Below, piece after piece: positions 11,201 to 19,737 of a DNA stretch of 64,000 bases (position 1 is its first letter; each line of letters opens with the position of its first letter). The notes beneath the pieces were generated by a model, which had not been told where the DNA came from, ran no database searches, and saw nothing but the letters and a program-made list of their open reading frames with translations. Position numbers and translations under genes: made by a program. Source of the DNA: Atriophallophorus winterbourni (taxonomy: Eukaryota > Platyhelminthes > Trematoda > Plagiorchiida > Microphallidae). Where the stretch lies: assembly GCA_013407085.1 (NCBI GenBank), contig JACCGJ010023619.1:1-64000 (forward strand), in the 5' to 3' direction.

Positions 11201-12980
11201 ATTGATGCTAATGAAGCAAAATTGTCTACTTTGATTTCTATGGTAGTGTGGAGGTTCTTGGGTTTCGATCCATAAAGTTTAGAAACGGGAAAGACATCCT
11301 TTGGTAGGACGTTGTTGACAAATTAAAATAAAAGCTTTGCAGTTAGGCCGATATTTTTGTAGCCTAAGCTATCGATCGGTCACTTTGAACGGCGTGCAAC
11401 GACTTCTTCAAACAGCGTCGACTGATGGGAAACTGCACATCATTGTGAATGTTGCTGAAGAGGCTCCCAATCTTAAATCCATAAAGAATCATCACAAATA
11501 AACAAACTAAGAGCAGCACATCCATCCAAAAAGGATTCTGGTTACAGCAAGTTAACAGCTTTCTGAGCTTGGAACACTTACCTACGCCGGCAGCAGCCAG
11601 ATAGACAGCAGCTGGGCAACCGAGGCCACCGCAACCAACGATGAGCACCCGACTATCACGAAGATTTAATTGACCTACAAAAACATTAAAACAGATGCTA
11701 CAGTAATTGATGCTAAAAGTGCGATCGTAGGATACAAAGTGGATGCTTATCGCGGTTTATGGTCTGAAGAGTAGTGAAAAACATGTGGAGAACTTTGGAA
11801 GCCCACCACCTGGGTCGGTGGTGGGGTCTATACTATTACGTACTTTCAAATTTCGATCAGGACAAAGAAAGGTGATGAAGCATTCACCCAAAAGTAATTT
11901 ACGTCTTTCCTCTTTAATGTTTGTTGGCAAGCATTATCCAAACGCTTGAAATGAACTAGGATAGGTTTTCCTAGTGCGTTTCAAAAAATACTAAGCTAAT
12001 ACTTATCATCATCGACTGTTAATGATAATACGATTTAATATGTGCAGTCAAGCGCATAGCACGGTACTATGAGCTCACCATTAACGGTGAACCAGTGAAA
12101 ACCTTTTGTTTGGTAATGCCATAGAATAATCGTCTGCATACATTCGTTTACGTATACTATTATATGCATCCTTCGTTCAACCTCGCCGTGGATAATGCAT
12201 GACGCGCGATGAAAGTAGAAGAGGTTAAAAGTTTTGGATGGTTTCAGCCGAGTTAAACCTTTAGTCTAGACTTACATAGTGCTAAATTGGTTGGCCACTG
12301 GTATGAGCCGCGCTCATTAACATACTGGAGTTTCATTAACATATTTATGTCTTAAATATGCATGGGGCTTGAAAATCTGACTCTGTCTTAGCGTACGTCG
12401 AGTCTGTGACTGTTTGCACTTTCATTGGATCACCCTTGTGAATTCATAATACATACTTCGGCCTACCCAACCCCGGTAATATAGCACAAATATGTAATTA
12501 TGAACGACAGGAATATGATATATGATATGAAGTCACAAGCCTGATCTAGGCAAAGTGCCGCACACATATTACACGTTGGCTAAGATACTATCAGGTTGCC
12601 TATGCCTATAGAGAAATAAGAAATGAAAATGACATTGAGACTCCAGCGTATTTAGACATGCGGCTCATTACCGGCGGCTGTTTAGTATAACACGGTGTTC
12701 GCTGCACAGCAGCACAGAAGTACTGCACGGTTGCATATCCGTGCAACAGGTTGAAAGGAGACGCCATGATTCCTTCGCTTAATACCATTTCGCGCGAATA
12801 CAACAGAACAACTACGTAGAACATGATATATTCAAAAATAAATTCGAGAATTGCTAATCGTATAAATGTGCAAAAGTATTCACCTGAGACGCCAAACTGA
12901 GGCAAAATCAACTGCCTGCTATAACGAGAAATATCTGCATTTGTTAAATCGCACTTTTCCTGAAAATGAAGTTGCTTCAT
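2020..12980 (-). CDS. MOCS3/UBA4: E1-like adenylyltransferase and sulfurtransferase, 11 coding exons
   Basis: Activates the C-terminal glycine of small ubiquitin-like sulfur carriers (MOCS2A, URM1) by adenylation, then transfers sulfur through a rhodanese cysteine, for molybdopterin synthesis and tRNA 2-thiolation in the cytosol (known for the family). CDS = 12980-12884, 11674-11582, 10169-10049, 10012-9938, 8464-8181, 7935-7873, 6817-6639, 5291-5244, 5169-5073, 3207-3109, 2240-2020. All introns are GT-AG, all phases agree and the total is 1,377 nt = 458 aa, close to the ~460 aa of human MOCS3. Visible features: GCGGLGCP nucleotide loop (~46-53), VDDDVVE (~69-75), zinc pairs CFRC (~198-201) and CPAC (~273-276), E1 cysteine ~215, rhodanese start [12 protein letters not shown] (~331-342), active loop CHRGND (Cys ~390). 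The start is ATG 12980; an in-frame stop lies just upstream. The N terminus is shorter than in mammals. Exon joins are my reconstruction and are not RNA-tested. Confidence 0.93.
2448..2678 (-). repeat. SINE-like repeat family S, copy 1 (full)
   Basis: First of about 23 copies. In sense orientation the 5' end reads GCACGGATGTGCAATCGTGC, there is an inner hairpin GGTAGTGAG/CTCACTACC, and the 3' end is GGATCAGGCTTGTGCTTTCA plus a short tandem tail. Sense is inferred from partial copies, nearly all of which keep this end. Flanking duplication ACATAATAGAT (2437-2447 and 2679 on). Lies in MOCS3 intron 10. No pol III boxes or ORF recognised. Confidence 0.85.
2828..3052 (-). repeat. Family S, copy 2
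   Basis: Full-length but diverged copy in MOCS3 intron 10, 150 bp from copy 1. A likely short flanking duplication GTATCTGC is seen on both sides. Confidence 0.8.
3109..3207 (-). CDS. MOCS3 exon 10
   Basis: Acceptor CGTTTCACAG, donor GTTAGT, phase 1 to phase 1. It encodes [20 protein letters not shown] and the lead-in ERPIP to the active-site loop. The open frame extends well upstream into the intron, but only this part fits the family. Confidence 0.88.
3661..3775 (+). repeat. Family S, copy 3 (5'-truncated)
   Basis: About 115 bp of the 3' half, from CTGTCTAGTCCTGGGCAACC to GTGCTTTCATACCATA, in MOCS3 intron 9. Confidence 0.8.
4425..4690 (+). repeat. Repeat E, copy 1
   Basis: About 260 bp matching 9415-9650: GTGGAAAG.TTGCTATGATGCA, GATTCGAGGT.TA.GCACTT, CTTATA.AG and TGTATGGCAGTTA-type blocks in the same order. 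Class unknown; both copies lie in MOCS3 introns. Confidence 0.55.
4690..4915 (-). repeat. RTE-type LINE 3' end relic
   Basis: Second minus-strand copy of the repeat at 1488-1740. It directly abuts repeat E, suggesting that one inserted beside or into the other. Confidence 0.5.
5073..5169 (-). CDS. MOCS3 exon 9 (rhodanese N-terminal strand)
   Basis: Acceptor GATGTTTCAG, donor GTAAGT, phase 0 to phase 1. It encodes [19 protein letters not shown], very close to the human rhodanese start and of the same length. The terminal T joins AT of exon 10 to make Tyr before IPL. Confidence 0.92.
5244..5291 (-). CDS. MOCS3 exon 8 (48-nt linker microexon)
   Basis: Acceptor TATTTTCAG, donor GTAGGT, phase 0 to phase 0, 16 codons ending RNRITVQ. 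This matches the family segment that starts the rhodanese domain. The downstream intron is 74 nt (5170-5243). Confidence 0.83.
5494..5730 (-). repeat. Family S, copy 4 (full)
   Basis: Complete copy with a TATGGTATGG tail (plus-strand left end), in MOCS3 intron 7. Confidence 0.85.
6100..6480 (+). pseudogene. RTE-type LINE 3' end with RT tail and repeat C
   Basis: The plus-strand frame at 6113-6379 begins with a cysteine/arginine-rich tail and [18 protein letters not shown], resembling the C terminus of RTE-like LINE polyproteins. It is followed by the noncoding repeat C block (6372-6480). It lies antisense in MOCS3 intron 7. A fragment only; no catalytic domain is present. Confidence 0.5.
6639..6817 (-). 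CDS. MOCS3 exon 7 (second zinc pair)
   Basis: Acceptor CACTCGCAG, donor GTCAGT, phase 1 to phase 0. It encodes LLILDMERN, the second zinc pair DCPACG and [13 protein letters not shown], the linker leading to the rhodanese domain. Confidence 0.92.
7092..7197 (-). repeat. Family S, copy 5 (5'-truncated, diverged)
   Basis: About 105 bp of the 3' half, highly diverged, directly upstream of copy 6 in MOCS3 intron 6. Confidence 0.65.
7198..7475 (-). repeat. Family S, copy 6
   Basis: Full copy with a CATT-type tail (AATG repeated at 7199-7220 on the plus strand). It carries an internal ~30-bp duplication in the middle (around 7350-7395). Confidence 0.8.
7497..7632 (-). repeat. Family S, copy 7 (partial)
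   Basis: Diverged 5' and central part, from the GACAGATAT-like block to the GCACGAC end. With copies 5 and 6 it makes a three-copy cluster in MOCS3 intron 6. Confidence 0.6.
7873..7935 (-). CDS. MOCS3 exon 6
   Basis: A 63-nt exon, acceptor GTTACAG, donor GTAAGT, phase 1 to phase 1. It encodes [20 protein letters not shown], the hallmark helix following the catalytic loop. It is too short to be seen as an ORF. A 245-nt intron separates it from exon 5. Confidence 0.93.
8181..8464 (-). CDS. MOCS3 exon 5 (catalytic core of ThiF domain)
   Basis: Acceptor TTTTGCAG, donor GTAAGT, phase 2 to phase 1. It contains [10 protein letters not shown], the RYLINDAC crossover helix, [11 protein letters not shown], the first zinc pair CFRC and the [15 protein letters not shown] stretch. 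The cysteine of QGCSEAG is the expected E1-type catalytic residue. Confidence 0.95.
8701..8935 (+). repeat. Family S, copy 8 (full)
   Basis: Complete copy with a (CATT)n tail and a 13-bp flanking duplication GTAGCAGGCGGGT / GTAGTAGGCGGGT (8688-8700, 8936-8948), one mismatch. In MOCS3 intron 4. Confidence 0.9.
9415..9650 (+). repeat. Repeat E, copy 2
   Basis: Partner of 4425-4690 in MOCS3 intron 4. Function and class unknown. Confidence 0.55.
9938..10012 (-). CDS. MOCS3 exon 4
   Basis: Acceptor ATTTGCAG, donor GTAAGT, phase 2 to phase 2. It reads [16 protein letters not shown], the family segment between the HRQV motif and the DVVVDCTDN motif. It is only visible once the 36-nt intron upstream is removed, because another frame is open across the join. 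Confidence 0.9.
10013..10048 (-). other. 36-nt MOCS3 intron 3
   Basis: Starts GTAAGTGTGTG and ends ATTTGCAG on the minus strand. Removing it joins exons 3 and 4 in the frame that matches MOCS3; retaining it brings an in-frame TAA at once. Confidence 0.88.
10049..10169 (-). CDS. MOCS3 exon 3
   Basis: Acceptor TTTCTCTAG, donor GTAAGT, ends in phase 2. It encodes [19 protein letters not shown], the second strand and acidic/arginine motif of E1-like enzymes that contacts ATP. A 36-nt intron separates it from exon 4. Confidence 0.93.
10228..10320 (-). repeat. Family S, copy 9 (5'-truncated)
   Basis: About 90 bp of the 3' end in MOCS3 intron 2. Confidence 0.75.
10608..10690 (+). repeat. Family S, copy 10 (internal fragment)
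   Basis: About 80 bp of the central hairpin region (GATGAGCCACATGC ... GTGTCACTCCC), diverged, in MOCS3 intron 2. Confidence 0.55.
11582..11674 (-). CDS. MOCS3 exon 2 (nucleotide-binding loop)
   Basis: Acceptor TTTTTGTAG, donor GTAAGT, phase 1 to phase 1. It encodes the glycine-rich ATP-binding loop [20 protein letters not shown] of the ThiF/E1 fold, the first beta-alpha-beta unit. Confidence 0.93.
12270..12450 (+). repeat. Family S, copy 11 (diverged)
   Basis: Old copy with internal deletions; the GTGCTAAATTGGTTGGCCA block and the 3' CTTGTGAATTCATA end are still visible. In MOCS3 intron 1. Confidence 0.65.
12520..12753 (-). repeat. Family S, copy 12
   Basis: Near-complete copy in MOCS3 intron 1, directly after copy 11 but in the opposite orientation. 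Confidence 0.8.
12884..12980 (-). CDS. MOCS3 exon 1
   Basis: Residues 1-32 plus one base. It encodes the conserved lead-in [15 protein letters not shown] before the adenylation domain. It begins at the only in-frame ATG and ends at donor GTGAAT (phase 1). An in-frame TGA about 20 nt upstream of the ATG excludes a longer N terminus in this exon. Confidence 0.88.
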
Positions 12981-13350
12981 TAACGAGAGAAAAATGAATC
13001 AGTGGTTGATCTCAAAAAAACGAAAACGAAACAGAACCGACATAAAGAAAAATATGATAAAAAATATTCATAACAAAGAACACAAAACGAAAAGATTAAA
13101 ATGTTGATGACTACGGTGATAGAATGGCAATGATTTGTGCAAGAAATGTTCCATTTTATAGAAGATTGCCAGTATAAGCAGTATCGGCCTGCGCCAGTCG
13201 AGATAATTCGACGATCAACGATAGAATGACTCTCCTAAAAGCTGGCCGCGTCTACGATGTTACGAGATGTGCTTTGGGTTTCGAACAGATTGCGAACTGG
13301 AAGAACTTTATTATCCTGTAGTCACAATGACTCAAGAGTCCGCTTATTAA
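12981..13350. other. Upstream region of MOCS3
   Basis: The 5' flank of MOCS3. It is A-rich on the plus strand just beyond the start codon. I see no convincing TATA box or other promoter element, and the 5' UTR end cannot be set. Confidence 0.3.
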
Positions 13351-13600
13351 CGGATGTGCAATTATGCACGGATGTGCAATCGTGCAGTACTTTGTGCTGT
13401 GCGGTTAACACCGTGTTAAATTGATTGGCCAGAGGTAGTGAGCTGCGTGCCGAAACAGGCTGTAGTCTCACTACCATTTCTTGTTATTTTTTCCTCATAT
13501 CTGTCTAGGCCTGGGCAACCTGACAGTATCTTGGCCCACGTACAGTATCTAACTGTGCGGCACTTTGTCTGGATCAGGCTTGTGCTTTCATACCATACCA
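13351..13600 (+). repeat. Family S, copy 13 (full)
   Basis: Complete copy ending CATACCATACCATAT. The 5' end carries a repeated ACGGATGTGCAAT block (13352-13364 and 13370-13382), probably a short duplication. Confidence 0.85.
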
Positions 13601-13879
13601 TATATTAACAAAGTGGGCGTCATTCGATGATGCGAATGCGAGGAATGGCGGGATGTGAGCACAAGTTATGGTTCGTTCGATGTACCCATTACGCATACAG
13701 CTTTTTTCCACCAAACATCAGCGTTTTGAAAAATAATCTTACATATGCTTTCATCATTTTTTTCAATAAACGACGGATAGTATTGCTTACATGACTGATC
13801 GGAGTAACAATATAACAAATTTGATTCATATGAACTTTTATTGCTTCAACTCAGTGCAAAGGCAGTAACTGGTTCCAGT

Positions 13880-15690
13880 CGGCATTAAAACAGTGGGGAA
13901 GTGACAAGCTATATTTAAGCGAAAAATACGAACCTAAAATCGCTGTTATATCAAACATGTTGTTGACGCAATACGATTCGAAGGTTGTGATCGTCTTGGC
14001 AGCCGCTGCATCTGGATATGGTGTGTGTTCTGTATTGCTTCACAAGTTTATCGATGGAAGCGAGAAGGCGATCATGCATGCTTCACAATCATTGAATCCA
14101 GCCGAACGCAACTATCGTCAAATAGAAAAGGGTTAGCTCTCATCTTCCACACGTTAATCTATGGCCGTCACTTTATGTTGTAACCGACCATAAAACTTTG
14201 ATTTCGATATTCGGTTCGAAAAAGTTATACCAGGACATTTTACAAACCGGTTACAACAATCGTCTTGCATACTATCGGGTTATGATTTCGAGATAAAACA
14301 TAGCAGTCAGATGCAGTAATTGCATGCGATTCCATAGAGCAAGTTATGCAGCGGCAATTCGACGACGCAGTGCGGGGATTACCCGTCAAAGCTGAAGACA
14401 TTAAACAATGTACGCAAACATATGAATCTTTGTTGCAAGCAAACGGTTATAGACACTGTGGTTGGCCGAAATCTACGTATGCTGTGGAACTTCCGCAATT
14501 CTGCAAAAGACGTAAATCCCTTTCAAGTATTGACGAGTGTCTAATTTTCAATGATCGCGTTGTTGTTCCAACGAATTTACGCAATCGTGTCATATGACAG
14601 TTTCACAATGCGCACACAGGCATTCAACGTATGAAGTCTGTCGCTCGCAGTTTCGCCTATTGGCCTGGTATGGACGCAGATATTGATCTATTCGTCAAGT
14701 CATGCCGTCAATGTTAACAGGCACCCAAGATTCCCAACCGTGAACCAATTGCATAATGGCCTACACCGGAAAAACCATGGCAAAAAATTCGTCGATTTCG
14801 CCGGTCCAATAATTGGTGTCATGCCCCTCGGTGTGGTCGATTTTTATTCGAAATGGCCCGAAATAATCCAGATGTCATCTGCTACATCCAGGAACACGAT
14901 CAGCGCACTAAGCCGCTTGTTCGGTCTGCATGGATTGCTTGAATTTCTCAAGTCCGATAATGGTTCGTAATTCGCTTCCGCCGTTTTGGCCTAATTTTTC
15001 CGCCGGAAAAATGTGTCAAATCTAAGTTCGCCACCATACCATACTCGGTCAAACAGCCAGGCCGAGCGCTTCGTCGACATATTCAAGCGTGCTCTTTTAA
15101 AATCGCGTGGGAAGAGGACATCCGTCGATAGTTTGCAACGTTTGCTGCTAGTTTACAGAACTAAACCGAACGATGCGTTGCCCAACCGCAAAACACTCAC
15201 CGAAGAACTCATGAGCAGAATGCTACGTACTTGGAACGACGCAATGCTGCCTAAGTCAACCAAACCGGCGCTCAATCAGAATCAACAGTCGTGATTCGAA
15301 CTAGGAACTGCCGTCCAAGTACAAGACTACAGAACAGCAAGTCCACCACGGATAGATGGTAACATCATCCGTCGCAGAGTCAGTGTAATGTTCGATGTCG
15401 AAGCGGGATAAGATGCCGTAACACGACATAGAAATAACTAACGCCTGATATCCGCCACCTCCGATACGCTCGTCGAGATCCGAATATCACAGGATATAAT
15501 GTATGATACTTTCGACATTCCAGTATCAGGAAAATATATTACGACTGAAATACCGGCTGATCGAATTCAGCAACCATGTCGCTGGACAACCAGAAAAAGC
15601 AAACTCGTGAAGCCATTGCAGGTCAATCAACCTATACCGTTCTCTGCCGTGTATCAGTGCATGCTCATGTACTCTCGTTCTAGATAAGTA
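13880..15690 (+). pseudogene. Gypsy-type retrotransposon pol relic (RNase H, integrase)
   Basis: Translated fragments in shifting frames read as a Gypsy pol. RNase H at ~13957-14130 has SLNPAERNYRQIEK, but the first catalytic Asp region reads LAAAASGYG, with no Asp. The integrase zinc/linker at ~14545-14715 has HTGIQRMKSVARSFAYWPGM then CRQC; the catalytic core at ~14790-14970 includes FAGPIIG and a KSDNGS motif; the C-terminal part is at ~15040-15294 (TRSNSQAERFVDIFKRALLK). Stops and frameshifts are frequent, so it is inactive. No gag or LTR pair was identified with it. Confidence 0.8.
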
Positions 15691-15792
15691 AATTGTAACG
15701 TTGTAGAATCTGATCCGAATTGAGTTCAAAAGGAAGTCACGTTAGTATAGAATAAGTTACGCTTTACTTATCTAGAACGAGAGTACATGAGC
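15663..15792. repeat. Perfect 30-bp inverted repeat
   Basis: Arms 15663-15692 and 15763-15792 are exact reverse complements, starting GCTCATGTACTCTCG, with a 70-nt spacer. It sits at the end of the Gypsy relic. It could be a small transposon end, a remnant of an inverted duplication or a structured RNA; I cannot tell which. Confidence 0.85.
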
Positions 15793-16227
15793 TGAAATGT
15801 AAATATGAAAGTTTAGTAACTGTATGCAAAAGGTGTACAGCATTAACAGGTAACAATCATGACACAACGCAAGCCCCGAAATTGAGAATCTCAAAATGAG
15901 AGGTGTTGAGGAAATATTATTTTCCTCAAAAACTCATTATAATCTTTGAAACCCTTTAAATTTATGATCCTCGATTTGATTGGTCTATTTCTTGGCTATA
16001 TTGTTTTTCGCCAGGAACATGTATAAATACAGACGAGCCACAGCCTAATATGTCATTTTGTCAGAGATGGTAAAGCTCTTTGACTGAAAGGTCGGCCATT
16101 TGTTGTTGCTAAGCGTAGTGTTTGGTCTAGTTAGTCAATAGTGACTAATAGCACAATAGTTTTCAGTGTTAAGTATTCAGGAAATTATTATTGGGATCTG
16201 CTTTGGTAAAATACAACACAATTAGAG
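15793..16227. other. Unassigned; possible LTR remnant
   Basis: No gene seen. A TATAAATA at ~16022 followed by GACGAGCCACAGCC could be the promoter of a decayed LTR belonging to the adjacent Gypsy relic, but no partner LTR is recognised. Confidence 0.25.
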
Positions 16228-16345
16228 ATATTACGTGGAGTGAGACACCGTCAAGTTACCAAAGCTTGGACATATTTGAGTGAAAGTAAATAGTAGTTAG
16301 CGTGTTCTTACTTCTATCTCAACATTCTTGGCAAATTATTATGGT
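16228..16345 (-). repeat. Family S, copy 14 (very diverged)
   Basis: Weak match (ACGTGGAGTGAGACACCGTCA, CTTGGACATATTTGAG) to the central part of family S. Confidence 0.4.
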
Positions 16346-16539
16346 ACGACATCACCTGCGCAGTACAAATCACCAGAAATATTATGGAAAGAAACAGATT
16401 ACTGGGATACATGTGTACGCCAGCACTTCTTCTGAACACCCGGTAGAAGATTGTCCCGTGTAAACCGCATCACATTCTCTTCATTGGCACAGCTAAGCTA
16501 TTGACTTGATTATCATTCAGATGAACGGTTTTGATTTAC

Positions 16540-17095
16540 CGATGGATTGCTTTTCAAAACAACTGGCAAACATGCATGTTTGAACTGCTCTTCCATGGAT
16601 GCAGCAAAGATTGTTCCCGGAAGGGCACTCCATATATACATTATTGTATAGGGTGCACTTTGCAGCATGCCACTAAGTTCTTTGCTTCTGATGCTTCATA
16701 GCATGACCTGTGGTTTTGGCATTTGTAAAATACATCGAAAACTTGTTGCAACACTGTCCCAACAAGATCCACCTAGTCATCAGCAAACCATATCTAATTC
16801 AGCGATACTCGAGCTGGAAAAATTCGAGTTTCATTCGACGTTCTTCATATCTCAACGATTTTATTCCGAGGACCATCTCTGTATTACGGCGTTGCACTGT
16901 CGTAATTAGTGGGTAGATAGCTGGAAGTCGATACTCAACGATGGGTCTGATGTGCACGCCGTATAACACATTCAACACATCAGCAGTTATAACAGAATAC
17001 GATTTACGAATTACACATAGAAAATGGGTTGAATTTCCAATCGACTTCGCACTGTCAGCTTCGGTCTTCCATGAGCCGGACACAATGACTCATAG
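16540..17095 (-). pseudogene. CR1-type LINE reverse transcriptase C-terminal relic
   Basis: The minus-strand frame at 16799-17083 reads LYGVHIRPIVEYRLPAIYP and YEERRMKLEFF, matching the thumb/C-terminal region of the RT at 44086-45201. Further downstream the segment SALPGTIFAASMEEQFKHA matches the extreme C terminus. Several stops; no catalytic motif. Confidence 0.65.
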
Positions 17096-17132
17096 GTCTT
17101 TCTCATCAGCTACTGGTCAAACGGTATTGCTT

Positions 17133-17340
17133 TCCATGGTATGGTACGATGGTATGAAAGTACAAGCCTGATCCATGCAAAGTGCTGCACAGTCAGAGAC
17201 TGCACGTGGGCGATATTACTTTCAGGCTGTCCAGGCCTAGACAGATATGAGAAATAGAGAATAAAGATGGTGGTGAGACTCCAGCGTGTTTTAGCATGCA
17301 GCTCAATACCCGTGGCTAATCAATTTAGCACGGTGTTATA
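17133..17340 (-). repeat. Family S, copy 15
   Basis: Nearly complete, lacking the last ~30 bp of the 5' end (stops at CACGGTGTTATAGG). Tail GGTATGGTACGATGG on the plus strand. Confidence 0.8.
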
Positions 17341-17740
17341 GGAAACAATTAGACGTGTTTGTATAGTTCAATAGTGTATTAATAGTGTATTAATGGTAAA
17401 AATAAGAACAAAGCATCAAATGGCTATAGGATCTTTTGTATAGTGGTGATAAAAAAACGTCTAAATAGTTTTCAAAGGCCTTGAAGCGAGCCTCACTCGC
17501 GTTTGAACGGTGCCTTTCTTCGATTTTTGTGGCATTTGTACAAGTAGGGCATCGACTCTAATGCTTCGCAAGCTAATTTGACTCAATCAATCCGACTCTC
17601 AATATTACCTCTCAAAAATTTATCTCAGTTGCCGCATGTGTGCAGGCATCTGTACAAAATACCGAAAATACCATAATCTCGTCGCCTTTTTAATAGAAAT
17701 AGGCTACTATGCGAATTGTTTTCAATACAATACAGTTATA
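17341..17740. repeat. Unclassified repeat F, copy 1
   Basis: The GTTCAATAGT block, the run of A near 17450 and the GCCTTGAAGCGAGCCTCACTCGC stretch correspond in order to 35085-35320. Probably a LINE end; class uncertain. No gene seen. Confidence 0.4.
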
Positions 17741-17741
17741 T

Positions 17742-17836
17742 GGATATATGAAAGCACAAGCCTGATCTAGGCAAAGTGTCGCACAGTCAGAGACTGCACG
17801 TGGGCTAAGATACTGTCAGGTTGCTCAGGCTTATAC
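17742..17836 (-). repeat. Family S, copy 16 (5'-truncated)
   Basis: 95 bp of the 3' end, ending TTGCTCAGGCTTAT on the plus strand. Confidence 0.8.
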
Positions 17837-17996
17837 TACGGCTTTCACCCTTGAAAATGGGGGTGATGATACCTTCCTTCTAACCAGTAGGGACTTGAGA
17901 GTTATCCGTCAATCTTTGGAAATATGCCGCGAGTGATTCGTAACGTGGGTCGGCAACTGCGCACAATGCTTTTGGCGTGAGGAGCTGAGTCGAACT
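17836..17996 (-). pseudogene. LINE RT N-terminal fragment
   Basis: The minus strand reads LLTPKALCAVADPRYESL then KEGIITPIFKGE, a typical RT domain 0/1 segment, with an internal TAG. It is an isolated fragment wedged between copy 16 and a CR1 relic of opposite strand. Confidence 0.5.
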
Positions 17997-18328
17997 TGCA
18001 TGTTTTTTTCTCGAACTCTGTTAGCAGAAAACAATACAAGAAATGTAGCCAAAGAGGAGATTACACAGATTATTGAGACACTCGGCAATTTGTTTCCCTC
18101 ACCTTCCTATCTTGGGAGATTTCAACCTCCCAGACATAGATTGGTCTGTCGCTACAGGTGTAGTCACACAGAAATCCGAAACTTTTCTCGAATGGCTCCA
18201 TAATCATGCGTTGCATCAGCATGTGAATGATCCTACAAGGTTTCGTCATGGATGCACTCCATCCACTATTCACTTGGTATTGTCGTCCCAGCTAGAATCC
18301 ATTAGGTATTTAAAGTACCTACCACCGC

Positions 18329-18570
18329 ACGGATGTGCAATCGTGCAGCAGTTCTGTGCTGTGCGGCTAACATCGTGCTAAATTGATTGGCCAACGGTAG
18401 TGAGCTGCATGCGAGTACACGCTGGAGTCTCACTACCATTTCTATTTCTATTTACCCCCTCATATCTGTCTAGGCCTGGGCAACCTGACAGTATCTTAGC
18501 CCACGTGCAGTCTCTGACTGTGCGGCACTTTGCCTTGATCAGGCTTGTGCTTTCATACCATATACCCATA
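18329..18570 (+). repeat. Family S, copy 17, inserted in CR1-A relic
   Basis: Full copy. The 9-bp duplication TACCACCGC flanks it at 18320-18328 and 18571-18579. The uninterrupted CR1-A sequence at 29121-30239 shows the empty site. Confidence 0.92.
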
Positions 18571-19104
18571 TACCACCGCTCGGCAAAAGCGATCACGTAA
18601 TGATAAGCTTCGAATCGATATTGTGTTTTCACAGACCCTTCTCTCGTCCTAGACGCAATTTTAGGCGTTATTTTCCGTAGGAGCGTAATAGTGTCCTCTC
18701 CATTGGTGCGTTGTGATGTACGCCAGGGCAGTTCAATATGGAGAACTAGCTGTTGCCCACGCAACAAGTGTTCCCTGTCCACGGCACCACCGGAACCAAA
18801 GGAACAGCTATGCTAATACATTTGGACAACGATGAGGTTGCAGGAGTTGGCAGGACGAATTTGAATAAAACTTCGGATTGCCTAACGGGACTCCGGGTTC
18901 GGATCTACTCAATTACGCTTAAAAATCTTGCCTCAGTGCTTAACGAACCGTTTTGCAAGCTCTTTAATTCATAACTGCAGCTGGGAGTGCTTCCCAGTAA
19001 GTGAAAGGAAGCCATAGTCGTGCCAATACACAATGGTGGTTGCAGGTCAAATCTTGAGAACTATAGACCTGTCAGACTGACTAGCATCGCCACGAAAGTA
19101 TTGG

Positions 19105-19320
19105 AAAATTATTATTATTATATTTGCACAATCTGATACAGATAGAGTGCCGTTCAACATAAACAATGAGATGTAAAAAGCGAGAAGGGGGGTACAAAGC
19201 GTTGTCATCGGCATCGTTGAACGTAGGCATGATACTACCCGGTTGCCTACACCGAAATAGGGGAGATTTCGTTTAGGGGGTCCCACCCCTTTAGGAGGTC
19301 CCACCCCAACTTAGTGTAAC
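19105..19320. repeat. Unclassified insertion in CR1-A RT
   Basis: Interrupts the RT frame. Contains a TTA-rich end (ATTATTATTATTATA) and an 18-bp tandem block TTTAGGGGGTCCCACCCC / TTTAGGAGGTCCCACCCC. Origin unknown. Confidence 0.5.
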
Positions 19321-19689
19321 AAAACAAGGATTTCTTAAGGATAGATCCTGCCTGACTAACCTTCTTAGTTTCCTCGATACTGCAACTAAAAGGCTGGACG
19401 AAGGAAAGCCAGTCGAAGCCCTTGCTATGATTGAATTTTGCTGCTATATGCTTTATCACCATCTTCTAGTCTTATTGTAATACTCTTTCTCTTTGCAGCC
19501 ACCATACTCCAATTGTGATTTGAATAAAGCCTAGCTTACAGGCAATCATTCTTCTCACTTGTTTGTTTGATCGATCAATCAGAACAATTTATTCAAATCA
19601 CTATTTGTAAATGGAACGGTTCCTGCGACCTGAGAAATTCAATGCTGACCCAAACGCCTCAGACGCCGCTAAACGTTGGAAACACTGTA

Positions 19690-19737
19690 TGAAAGCACAA
19701 GCCTGATCCAGGCAAAGTGCCGCACAGTCAGAGACTG
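19690..19737 (-). repeat. Family S, copy 18 (48-bp 3' end only)
   Basis: Only the 3' terminal part is present, flanked by GGAAACACTG on both sides, inserted into the Gypsy-2 Gag frame. Extreme 5' truncation with a clear target duplication supports target-primed reverse transcription. Confidence 0.88.

Larger units (their letters stand above)
17997..19430 (+). pseudogene. CR1-A relic: endonuclease and RT fragments
   Basis: Plus-strand remnant of the same CR1 family as 27094-31772. Endonuclease segments: EITQIIETLGNLF, LGDFNLPDIDWSV, ETFLEWLHNHALHQHVNDPT and, after the family S insertion at 18329-18570, the SDHVMISFE motif. RT segments at ~18880-19104 (LKNLASVLNEPF, RPVRLTSIATKVLE) and 19321-19430 (DRSCLTNLLSFLDTATKRLDE). 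It contains stops and an unrelated ~215-bp insertion (19105-19320). Inactive. Confidence 0.8.
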
